Source of the DNA: QFNR01 sp043842855
GTDB taxonomy: Bacteria > Pseudomonadota > Gammaproteobacteria > Burkholderiales > Neisseriaceae
DNA length: 64,000 nucleotides
Assembly (NCBI GenBank): GCA_043842855.1
Contig: JBBPJF010000002.1
Span: 369,181 to 433,180 of the forward strand
Direction of reading: 5' to 3'
Shown in pieces: positions 8,753 through 16,507 of this stretch. The translations under genes and the position numbers were made by a program. Within the stretch, counting starts at the first letter, position 1, and each line of letters begins with the position of its first letter. The notes under the pieces were generated by a model. The model did not search any database, had not been told where the DNA came from, and saw only the letters and a program-made list of their open reading frames with translations.

Positions 8753-10811
8753 ATTTAATACTAAAGCCATGGATGAATTTTTAAAGCGACAGTTACAAAT
8801 AAGCCCCGCTACTTTAAAAAAATTAGCTAAATTAGAGCTTGATAACCTCATGGATTTAGTGTGCCACAAGCCCTTACGCTATGAGGCTGACACAGAGCCT
8901 AAAACGATTAGACAAACTTCTGTCGGGGATAAGGTTCTCATTGAGGGCACCATAGTTGAAAAGTCCATTCTGTTGAAGGGGCGGAGACAGCTGGTGTTGC
9001 AACTGCAGGATGTGGAGGGTTCGAAAATATTAATTCGACTATTCCATTTTTATCCCAATCAGCTCAATGACTATACTATTAACCAAACTATTCGTGCATT
9101 TGGGGAGATTAAACATGGATACTATGGTAAGGAAATGATTCATCCAAGAATCCAAGTACAGTTTTCTAGGGTGATTAGCCCTTATCTGACCCCCATTTAT
9201 CCCACCGTGAAAGGTCTATCTCAGCGGGTATTACAAGGGCTTATTCATAGGGCTTTAACGCTTACAGATCTAGAAGATTTTTTACCTGATGCATTGCTTA
9301 AGAAAAATGAATTGATTGATTTTAAACAAGCTGTTTACGCACTTCACTATACCAAGCATGATCTTTATCAAGTTGAGCTCAGTGGTGCGATTCACCCAGC
9401 ACTTAAACGGCTTAAGTTTGATGAATTACTAGCACAGCAGCTCTCTATGGGGCTACTGAGGCTCAGGCGGCAAAGTAGGAAGAAAGTAAACCTTCAATTA
9501 AAGCAAGGATTAATGGAGCGGTTATTGAGAGAGTTACCATTTCAGCTTACTCAAGCCCAGAAGAGAGCTCTAAGGGAAATTGAGGAAAATTTGAAGGCAG
9601 CCGAACCGATGCATCGCTTACTACAGGGGGATGTAGGTTCTGGTAAGACTATAGTGGCTGCTGCCGCTGCGTTGATGGTAATTGAAGCAGGTTATCAAGT
9701 AGCCTTGGTTGCTCCCACTGAATTATTGGCAGAGCAACATACAAATCAATTTAAGACTTGGCTAGAGCCCTTAGGTATTTCAGTGGCGCTTTTAATAGGA
9801 GCTCAGACTAAGAAGGAGAAAACTCAAATTAAAGAAAAATTGGCTTCCGGTGAGCATCAGATTGCGCTTGGAACACATGCATTGTTTCAGAAGGATATAA
9901 AATTCAAAAATTTACAGATGATCATCATAGATGAACAGCATCGCTTTGGAGTTAATCAACGTTTATTGCTTAAGGAAAAGGGTGAAGGAGTAGATCAATT
10001 GATGATGTCGGCGACTCCCATTCCTAGAACTTTAGCTATGACTTATTTTGCTGATGTAGATGTTTCTAGTTTGGATGAGTTGCCCCCTAATCGGACACCA
10101 GTGAGAACTATATTAATAGAAGAAAGTCGTCGAGCTGAAGTAGAGAATTTTGTGTGGAAAAAAATACAAGAAGGGCGCCAGGTATATTGGGTTTGTCCCC
10201 TAATTGAAGAATCAGAAAGCCTACAGTTGCAGACTGCAATCAGCCTCTACGAAAAATTAGTCCTACAATTTCCTAAGGTTTCTATTGGCTTGCTACATGG
10301 TCGCATGAAAAAGCAGGAAAAAATAAAACTTATGGAAAAGTTTAAGGATCAAAAGCTTCAGATATTGGTAGCCACCACCGTTATAGAAGTGGGGATCGAT
10401 GTACCGAATGCCTCTACAATGGTAATTGAACATGCAGAACGTATGGGGTTATCACAACTTCACCAACTTAGAGGTCGGGTAGGACGTGCCGAAAGGCTAG
10501 CTAGCGAGGCTTTATTGTTATACCAAACTCCACTGTCTGATAAAGCCAAAGCACGGCTGAAAGTTATATATCAAAGTAATGATGGCTTTCAAATAGCCAA
10601 TGAAGATTTAAGGTTAAGAGGACCAGGCGAATTTTTAGGGGCAAAACAAAGCGGCATACCAGTACTCAAATTTGCTGACATTACTGAAGATGCAGGACTG
10701 CTTGCTCTAGCTAGAGCCACTGCGGCAGAACTACTTCGGACCTCTCCTGAAATAGTAGGAAAGTACATCAGGCGCTGGCTCCCTGACAGAGAAGCCTACT
10801 TTGGCGTCTAA
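8745..10811 (+). CDS. recG: ATP-dependent DNA helicase RecG
   Basis: Branch-migrating helicase that reverses stalled forks and processes Holliday and R-loop structures. The 688 residues comprise an N-terminal wedge (OB fold, with KPLRYE near residue 45), then SF2 helicase motifs: QGDVGSGKT (Walker A), the RecG-type DEQHRFG box, MSATPIPRTL, and the motif VI region with QLRGRVGRAE, ending in the RecG LRLRGPGEFLGAKQSG block. The start is TTG at 8745 within the end of the previous gene, with AAAGG upstream. ATG at 8769 is an alternative, lacking a ribosome binding site. Confidence 0.97.
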   Translation: MAKFNTKAMDEFLKRQLQISPATLKKLAKLELDNLMDLVCHKPLRYEADTEPKTIRQTSVGDKVLIEGTIVEKSILLKGRRQLVLQLQDVEGSKILIRLFHFYPNQLNDYTINQTIRAFGEIKHGYYGKEMIHPRIQVQFSRVISPYLTPIYPTVKGLSQRVLQGLIHRALTLTDLEDFLPDALLKKNELIDFKQAVYALHYTKHDLYQVELSGAIHPALKRLKFDELLAQQLSMGLLRLRRQSRKKVNLQLKQGLMERLLRELPFQLTQAQKRALREIEENLKAAEPMHRLLQGDVGSGKTIVAAAAALMVIEAGYQVALVAPTELLAEQHTNQFKTWLEPLGISVALLIGAQTKKEKTQIKEKLASGEHQIALGTHALFQKDIKFKNLQMIIIDEQHRFGVNQRLLLKEKGEGVDQLMMSATPIPRTLAMTYFADVDVSSLDELPPNRTPVRTILIEESRRAEVENFVWKKIQEGRQVYWVCPLIEESESLQLQTAISLYEKLVLQFPKVSIGLLHGRMKKQEKIKLMEKFKDQKLQILVATTVIEVGIDVPNASTMVIEHAERMGLSQLHQLRGRVGRAERLASEALLLYQTPLSDKAKARLKVIYQSNDGFQIANEDLRLRGPGEFLGAKQSGIPVLKFADITEDAGLLALARATAAELLRTSPEIVGKYIRRWLPDREAYFGV

Positions 10812-10846
10812 GCATTCAGCAACCAGCAGTTTTAAAAGCAAGCAGT

Positions 10847-10903
10847 ACTCCACCATCGAGCAATTTAGTGCCAACAAACTATTGAAAGGTGATCAGGTGG
10901 AGT
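10847..10903. repeat. Inverted repeat between recG and ridA
   Basis: ACTCCACC (10847-10854) and its exact complement GGTGGAGT (10896-10903) are separated by 41 bases. The palindrome TTTTAAAA flanks both sides (about 10831-10837 and 10903-10910). It lies between two convergent genes and could act as a shared bidirectional terminator, although the loop is long. Confidence 0.45.
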
Positions 10904-10941
10904 TTTAAAATGCAGCGCACGGCGCTAGTAATCAGTTGGGG

Positions 10942-11322
10942 TTATAGACTGGCTATACCATCAATCTCAACTGACGCTCCTTTAGGTAGTTGGCAGATCT
11001 GAACAGTTGCGCGTGTAGGAAAAGGTTCTTTTATATACTGGGACATGATTTCATTAAACAGAGGAAAATTTTCGAAATCAGTTAGATACACAGTAATTTT
11101 AACCAAATTCTGTAAAGACATACCAGCTGCCTGTAAGACAGCGCTCAAATTTTTGAAAACCTGTTCTGTTTGAGCTTTGAAATCTTCACCTACAAGCTCG
11201 TTTGTTTTTGGATCAACAGGTATTTGCCCAGAAAGATAAACTGTTTGACCTACTTTTATAGCCTGAGCATAGGGACCAATAGCAGCAGGTGCATGGTTTG
11301 TACTAATCACTTCTTTAGACAT
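10942..11322 (-). CDS. ridA: RidA-family reactive imine/enamine deaminase
   Basis: Small trimeric RidA (YjgF/YER057c/UK114) protein that hydrolyses 2-aminoacrylate and similar reactive imines from PLP enzymes. The 126 residues are full length. The start MSKEVISTNHAPAAIGPYAQA, the YLSGQIPVDP strand and the C-terminal FPTRATVQICQLPKGASVEID segment, with the carboxylate-binding arginine in PTRAT, are conserved. The ATG is at 11322. It is a single gene. Confidence 0.95.
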   Translation of the reverse strand: MSKEVISTNHAPAAIGPYAQAIKVGQTVYLSGQIPVDPKTNELVGEDFKAQTEQVFKNLSAVLQAAGMSLQNLVKITVYLTDFENFPLFNEIMSQYIKEPFPTRATVQICQLPKGASVEIDGIASL

Positions 11323-11394
11323 TTCTAATCCATAGTAGAGTTGAAAAAGAGAGCATTATACCATACGGTTGTTCAGTGCAAGCGTATTACTCAT

Positions 11395-11412
11395 AACGTG
11401 AAGTTTCACGTT
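11395..11412. promoter_or_regulatory. Near-perfect palindrome upstream of hemO, possible operator
   Basis: AACGTGAA (11395-11402) and TTCACGTT (11405-11412) form an 8+8 dyad with a two-base centre, in the 370-base gap between divergent ridA and hemO. The size suits a dimeric repressor site. No regulator gene is adjacent, and it is not a recognisable Fur box. Confidence 0.4.
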
Positions 11413-11601
11413 TACGGACCTATTTTAAAACAAACGACAAGGGTTTTTTCCACATTTATAACCGTTGCTGGAAGGCTAAATAAAGTTTTCTCAGGCCATA
11501 CAGCAGTGCTTGTAACCAGCCAGGCTATAGGGGGGCTAATCTAAAACAAATTAAGCTAGGGCCGCTGCTAACTAAGGAGAAATTTACTGCTTCAAGCAGA
11601 C

Positions 11602-11630
11602 TGTCCTAAATTCGGAAGTATCATTATAAT
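11602..11630 (+). promoter_or_regulatory. Possible hemO promoter
   Basis: A consensus TATAAT (11625-11630) lies 63 bases before the hemO ATG, with a poor -35 (TGTCCT, 11602-11607) at 17 bases. A weak -35 would fit a regulated gene. The overlapping ATCATTATAAT has only a partial resemblance to a Fur box. Confidence 0.35.
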
Positions 11631-11692
11631 TGGAGCCGTGTCTAGTGAGTTGCTGGACGAGTTCTAGGAAAGATGTTAAGGAGAAGTTTTAT

Positions 11693-12262
11693 ATGTCTGT
11701 AAATACTTTGATGGAACAATTAAAGTCCCAAACAAGGGAAGAACATGAAAAAGTAGATCAATTAGTTAGTCACTATGATCCTTTTGCTAGCCAGAGAAAC
11801 TATAACCAATTTTTACAATTACAGGAAACCTTCCACCGTATCGTGGAGGAAATTTACAAGAATGAAACACTTAATGATAAGTTGCCACAGCTGAAAGATC
11901 TGGCACGCTATCGGCAAGTCCGACAAGATATGGAAGACCTTGGGGTTGAACCAATAGAACAAGAAGATTTACCTAGGCCTGTGGGTGAAGAAGCGTTGGG
12001 ATGGCTCTATTGCGCAGAAGGTTCTAACTTAGGTGCTGCTTTCTTACTAAAAGGAGCTGCAACCTTGGGGTTGAATGCTAATTATGGTGCACGGCACCTA
12101 GCACCGCATGAAGAGGGACGAGCTAAACACTGGAGAGCTTTTGCGGCACTTTTTGACACAAAAATTGCACCAGAAGTTTCCACTGAAAAAGTTATACTAG
12201 GAGCTAAAAAAGCTTTTACTTTCTATCGAGAGTTAGCTAAGACGCGTTTGGGTTTAACCTGA
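11693..12262 (+). CDS. hemO: HemO-type bacterial heme oxygenase
   Basis: Oxidatively opens heme to biliverdin, CO and free iron, used by host-associated bacteria to take iron from heme. The 189-residue protein carries the proximal histidine in TREEHEKVD (H18), the distal-helix stretch GWLYCAEGSNLGAAF (103-117) and the GARHLAPHEEGRAKHWRAF block. All of these closely match neisserial HemO as I recall it. An upstream TTG frame from 11630 exists, but the ATG at 11693 has AAGGAGA at ideal spacing. The heme receptor and transport genes usual for such a system are not adjacent. An ABC half-transporter follows after 342 bases. Confidence 0.92.
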   Translation: MSVNTLMEQLKSQTREEHEKVDQLVSHYDPFASQRNYNQFLQLQETFHRIVEEIYKNETLNDKLPQLKDLARYRQVRQDMEDLGVEPIEQEDLPRPVGEEALGWLYCAEGSNLGAAFLLKGAATLGLNANYGARHLAPHEEGRAKHWRAFAALFDTKIAPEVSTEKVILGAKKAFTFYRELAKTRLGLT

Positions 12263-12604
12263 TGCAGCCTAACTTGGTTACATCTATGCTACGGGAGATT
12301 TAATTAGCTGGCCCCTAGTGGCTTCCTTCTTCCCTGATTGCTATTGGGCTATTGGTATGGTGTCTGATCGTCTTTAGGGCATAATTTAGGAGTTTAGATT
12401 CACTTTACCGCTTTTGCTTATTCTCTTTGTGCAACCAGTTAGAAAGAAATTGCACTCTATTTGTCTTAATATAGGAGTAGACTGATGTTTTGAAGTGAGC
12501 TTGTTGAGCCATCTTTGGTAATCGGAGTCTCCTTTAAGTTATGTTTGTTCTGCTTGTTACTTTTTCCAATTTCTAAGTAGAAATTTTGTCTTAAGAGGAG
12601 AGAA
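12263..12604. other. Gene-free stretch between hemO and the ABC transporter
   Basis: No coding signal. A 6-bp inverted repeat GTGCAA..TTGCAC (about 12430-12457) is the only structure seen. AGAGGAGAG directly before 12605 is the ribosome binding site of the next gene. Confidence 0.5.
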
Positions 12605-14446
12605 ATGCTATTAAATAAGCTGTTTACTTGGTTCGAAACCCGCATTGATCCTTATCCGCAAGATGCTGGAAAAATCTCTACGAATAGTTTTACCTCTTTT
12701 GCCTGGCACAGCATGGATGGGATTAAAAGGTGGTTTCTTTATTTCGCATTTATAGAAATGCTTTTAGGAGTGTTTGAAGCCTCCTTATTCTGGATGATGG
12801 GTAAGTTGGTAGATACACTAGCAGCAGAACATCCAAGTACTTTCTGGCATAATCAACATACTCTTTTGATTTTCTTTATTATATTGATCGTAAGTAGTAT
12901 AGTTTTCAAGTTTTTAGATGGCTTACTGCATTTGCAAACTATTGTAGGCCCATTTTCCATGCGCTTACGTTGGTGGTTTCATCATGTGATGATGAAGCAA
13001 AGTATGCGTTTTTTTCAGGATGAATTTGCTGGACGAATTACAGCTAAGATTATGCAAACTGCTTTAGCAGTCAGGGAGGTAATACTGTCTATTACCCAAA
13101 TCGGCGTGTATTTAGCAGTTTATTTTATAACTTCGGCCTTTATCCTGAGCAGTTTTGATAGACGGTTCCTGGTCCCCTATCTATTATGGTTTATTTTGAT
13201 GGGGTTTCTCATGTATTTCATGGTGCCGCGTATAGGGCGCGTAACACAGTTGCAAGCTGATGCACGATCGCTTATGACGGGTAGAGTAACAGACACCTAT
13301 GCCAATATTCAAACCGTCAAATTACACGCGCAACAAGAAGCAGAATCTGCTTATGCTAGAGAAGCAATGGATGACTTCCTCGTTTCTGTTCACCGACAGA
13401 TGAGATTGGTAACTTTGCTAAATCTTTCTATGCATCTAATTAATATGGGACTTATCCTAAGTTTAGGTATTTTAGGAGTATGGCTTTGGAGCCGTTCTAT
13501 AGTAACTGTAGGTGGTATTTCTGCTTCAGTAGCGATTGCATTAAAGTTGAATAATATGGCTACGTGGGTGATGTGGGCTGTAGCTGCTTTATTTGAGAAT
13601 GTGGGTATTGTTAGAGATGGAATGAATACTTTCTCTCTACCACCTGAGATTGTAGATTCTCCCGATGCAAAGAAGTTAGTGGTTACACAAGGAGAAATTA
13701 TTTATCAAGGAGTAGATTTTTCTTATACACCCGATAGTTCTCTCCTAGAGAATTTTAATCTGACCATACACGCAGGAGAGAAAATTGGGTTAGTAGGATA
13801 TTCGGGTTCTGGTAAGTCAACAGTGATTAATTTATTGCTTCGGTTTTATGAGCTTAAGGCTGGGAGTATTCAGATTGATGGTCAAAAGGTTAATGAAGTG
13901 ACGCAAGAGTCATTGCGTCGTAGCATTGGTATGGTGACCCAGGATACTTCTTTGTTGCATCGGAGCATACGAGAAAATATCCTTTATGGTATGCCAGCTG
14001 CCACTGAGGAGCAGATAATAGAAGCTGCAAAGCAAGCAAAGGCCCATGAGTTCATTTTGCAATTGTCTGATAAATACGGTAACACTGGTTACGATACTCT
14101 CGTAGGAGAAAGGGGAGTGAAACTCTCTGGAGGACAAAGACAAAGAATTTTGATTGCTAGAATTATGTTGCGTAAAACTCCTATTCTCATATTAGATGAG
14201 GCTACTAGTGCCCTGGATTCAGAGGTAGAAGCTGATATTAAAACTGCACTCTACCGTTTGATGGAAAATAAGACAGTGATTGCAATTGCTCATCGCCTCT
14301 CTACTATCGCAGAAATGGATCGTTTAGTCGTCATGAAGGAGGGTGAGATTGCAGAAATGGGCACGCATCAAGAACTATTAAAACTCAAAGGTATCTACGC
14401 CCGTTTGTGGGAACGACAGAGGGGTGATTTCTTAGGAGTAGATTAG
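12605..14446 (+). CDS. ABC exporter half-transporter (permease fused to ATPase)
   Basis: A 613-residue MsbA/multidrug-type half-transporter expected to work as a homodimer in the inner membrane. About the first 330 residues form the six-helix export domain. The nucleotide-binding domain follows with GYSGSGKST (Walker A), an MVTQDTSLLH Q-loop, LSGGQRQR (signature), ILILDEATSALD (Walker B) and AHRLSTI (H-loop). The start ATG has AGAGGAGAG upstream. Substrate cannot be told from sequence. It is not lipid A MsbA by any specific feature I can see. Confidence 0.92.
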   Translation: MLLNKLFTWFETRIDPYPQDAGKISTNSFTSFAWHSMDGIKRWFLYFAFIEMLLGVFEASLFWMMGKLVDTLAAEHPSTFWHNQHTLLIFFIILIVSSIVFKFLDGLLHLQTIVGPFSMRLRWWFHHVMMKQSMRFFQDEFAGRITAKIMQTALAVREVILSITQIGVYLAVYFITSAFILSSFDRRFLVPYLLWFILMGFLMYFMVPRIGRVTQLQADARSLMTGRVTDTYANIQTVKLHAQQEAESAYAREAMDDFLVSVHRQMRLVTLLNLSMHLINMGLILSLGILGVWLWSRSIVTVGGISASVAIALKLNNMATWVMWAVAALFENVGIVRDGMNTFSLPPEIVDSPDAKKLVVTQGEIIYQGVDFSYTPDSSLLENFNLTIHAGEKIGLVGYSGSGKSTVINLLLRFYELKAGSIQIDGQKVNEVTQESLRRSIGMVTQDTSLLHRSIRENILYGMPAATEEQIIEAAKQAKAHEFILQLSDKYGNTGYDTLVGERGVKLSGGQRQRILIARIMLRKTPILILDEATSALDSEVEADIKTALYRLMENKTVIAIAHRLSTIAEMDRLVVMKEGEIAEMGTHQELLKLKGIYARLWERQRGDFLGVD

Positions 14447-14787
14447 ATTTGGCTAGTTGATGCTAGAGGTCGGTACCACTGATTGGATTACACAGTTTAA
14501 TGCACTTGAAAGGAGTTTGGTAATTAGAGGTAGCCGCTTGAGGGATGGGGAACCCTGCTAGTGAAAGTAAAGCAGCGAAGGTTAGGATATGCTTGGAATG
14601 GCGGTATATTAGACTTGATGGTGAAAGATGCAGAAATCGTTCAATGGTATTTCCAGTGGTTACCAATGCAAGGGATGATTAACCAACGAGGAACAGGGGC
14701 TGTTTAGTTAACTTAGGTGGTGACTACTGGATCCCTTCTGGCAGTGTTTGATGGCTCAGCGATCAAAACTACCTACAGTTTTATTAG
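14447..14787. other. Gene-free stretch between ABC transporter and pabC
   Basis: About 340 bases between convergent genes with no credible open frame, no tRNA-like fold and no strong terminator hairpin. Confidence 0.5.
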
Positions 14788-15375
14788 CTATAGATCAATG
14801 CAATCTACGTTAATACCTATTTTGTTTTCCCAATTAAGCATGGCGTTAATGAGGAATAAAAAACTATAAGCTTTCAGATCGTTCTGATGAATTTTTTTTA
14901 GTTGAATCTTTCCTCTTGCCAGTAGATGTTGTCTTTGTACACCACTCAGCAGACAAGTTTCAGGGGTAACATACTGTTTACCATCAAAAAGGATAATGTT
15001 AGAAAAAGTCGTGTCTGTAAGATAGCCCTGTTGGGTGATCAAGATTTCGTCATAAAAGGGGTATTGAGCTCGAAGAGCTTCCAGAGAGCTGCGGTTGGCA
15101 TACTTGAAACAATAATTAAGCTGGGGTGCCTCTACTAATTTGAGTCGACTAATATAGCGTGGATGATAATGCTCAAAGTTTACTTCTCGGATAGTCTGTT
15201 CATATAGGAGGCGACACTTAACGAGGCCATGCTGAAATTTTGGGGGAATCGGGAAATTAAGTCTAAATATGGAAGACTGTTTACAGTTTTCCCATAGGGT
15301 TCGTTTGATCCTTGCTAAATGTAGCTCCTCTAGGCAAATAAGGCCGTTCTCTATCCGGATAGTTTCTAAGAACAT
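14788..15375 (-). CDS. pabC: Aminodeoxychorismate lyase-like class IV aminotransferase
   Basis: PLP enzyme of class IV expected to release pyruvate from 4-amino-4-deoxychorismate to give p-aminobenzoate for folate. At 195 residues it is shorter than E. coli PabC (about 270) but similar to the short forms paired with short PabB. The candidate PLP lysine is in NYCFKYANRSS, followed by DEILITQQGYLTDTTFSNI and LLSGVQRQ. The gene overlaps the 3' end of pabB by ten bases, and coupling to it strongly supports this role. The ATG at 15375 lacks an obvious ribosome binding site. Confidence 0.85.
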   Translation of the reverse strand: MFLETIRIENGLICLEELHLARIKRTLWENCKQSSIFRLNFPIPPKFQHGLVKCRLLYEQTIREVNFEHYHPRYISRLKLVEAPQLNYCFKYANRSSLEALRAQYPFYDEILITQQGYLTDTTFSNIILFDGKQYVTPETCLLSGVQRQHLLARGKIQLKKIHQNDLKAYSFLFLINAMLNWENKIGINVDCIDL

Positions 15376-16421
15376 TGTTGTTTTTTTATTGAGACTGGTA
15401 AGTATATTTTATCCAGTATTTCTTGATATTCTTGTTTAGCTTGACTAAAAAGAGTGATTCCACCTCCGCTTTTATAAACTAACTGATCTTGATATTTCTC
15501 TATAAAGCGGATTAGGACACAGCTATCCAGTTGTCGTCCGTCAAAATATATGGCTACACCAGTATAGTAACCTCTGTCATGTGTCTCTACATCGCGTATG
15601 ATTCGTAGGGTTGAGGATTTAGGCGCTCCTGAGACTGAGCCTGCGGGTAGTAGTTTTAGAATAATTTCTCCTAAGTAGGATAAATAGTTTTCAGGTAGCT
15701 GGCCTGAAATATGGGAACTGGTCTGATAAATACCACCTTTCTGTGTGAAAATACTTTCGAGATAACGGAATTTTTCTACTCTAACTTTACTTGCTACTTG
15801 GCTTAGATCATTGCGCATGAGGTCAACTATGGTGTGATGTTCTGCAATTTCTTTTTCGTCCTGAAGCAGAAGAGTTTTCGCATTAGGGATGCTAGCATCT
15901 ATAGTGCCTTTCATAGGATAGGTACTTATCTTTCCCTGTGCATCAATTTGGATAAAAGTTTCTGGAGAAAAAGAAACGAATCGATCTACCAAATAAACTT
16001 TATATTTAGATTCAACTAATTGAAAAATTTGTAATAAACTAGCTAAAGGATTGAGGGGAGAAGAAACAGATAGATTTAATAGAAAAGTATCTCCTTGACG
16101 CAGCGCTTTTTGCACTAGATTGAATTGTCGAAGGTACTCTTCATAAGGTGGGAGGCGCGGGTTCAAGGATTTAAGAGTAAAAGTAGGCTCTGGTAATGAC
16201 CGATAGTTACATGAAAGAGGGAAAGAAAATAGCAATTCCTGACTTTGTAAATGAGGTGTACTTAAGAAGTAGCCTTCGGTCTGATCAAAGTTGAGGATAC
16301 AGAAGAAGGGTTGTCCTTGAAGAGCATATTGGGTGATAGAACAGCTCAATTTCTGTGAAGACAAAAACTGGCTAGCATACTTCTGCATGTTAAGAACGGC
16401 CGTGTTACAATCGGCCTCCAT
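15366..16421 (-). CDS. pabB: Aminodeoxychorismate synthase component I
   Basis: Chorismate-utilising enzyme that adds ammonia to chorismate to make 4-amino-4-deoxychorismate in folate synthesis. The C-terminal chorismate-binding domain shows the YPMKGTIDAS stretch, HTIVDLMRNDLSQVA, PAGSVSGAPK and RGYYTGVAIYFDG. At about 351 residues it is a short form lacking most of the N-terminal region of E. coli PabB (453). The start is uncertain: ATG at 16433, 16421 or 16388 and TTG at 16442 are all in frame and none has a clear ribosome binding site. It is followed by pabC. The amidotransferase partner pabA is not in the window. Confidence 0.92.
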   Translation of the reverse strand: MEADCNTAVLNMQKYASQFLSSQKLSCSITQYALQGQPFFCILNFDQTEGYFLSTPHLQSQELLFSFPLSCNYRSLPEPTFTLKSLNPRLPPYEEYLRQFNLVQKALRQGDTFLLNLSVSSPLNPLASLLQIFQLVESKYKVYLVDRFVSFSPETFIQIDAQGKISTYPMKGTIDASIPNAKTLLLQDEKEIAEHHTIVDLMRNDLSQVASKVRVEKFRYLESIFTQKGGIYQTSSHISGQLPENYLSYLGEIILKLLPAGSVSGAPKSSTLRIIRDVETHDRGYYTGVAIYFDGRQLDSCVLIRFIEKYQDQLVYKSGGGITLFSQAKQEYQEILDKIYLPVSIKKQQCS

Positions 16422-16507
16422 TATACACGGCATCAGCGTCAAGATTGAAGGCTTATAAGCCTCAGAATTTTAAGCTGTATGGGGTGTTCCATGAGCTAGG
16501 AAGGAAA

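Noticed and set aside
11341..11544. 67-codon open frame between ridA and hemO
   Set aside because: TTG start, no ribosome site, spans the dyad at 11395 and has no recognisable sequence; treated as non-coding.
16416..16425. TATAAT on the minus strand at the pabB 5' end as a pabB promoter
   Set aside because: No acceptable -35 at 16-18 bases (TCAATC/TTCAAT), and it overlaps a possible pabB start codon, so it was not annotated.
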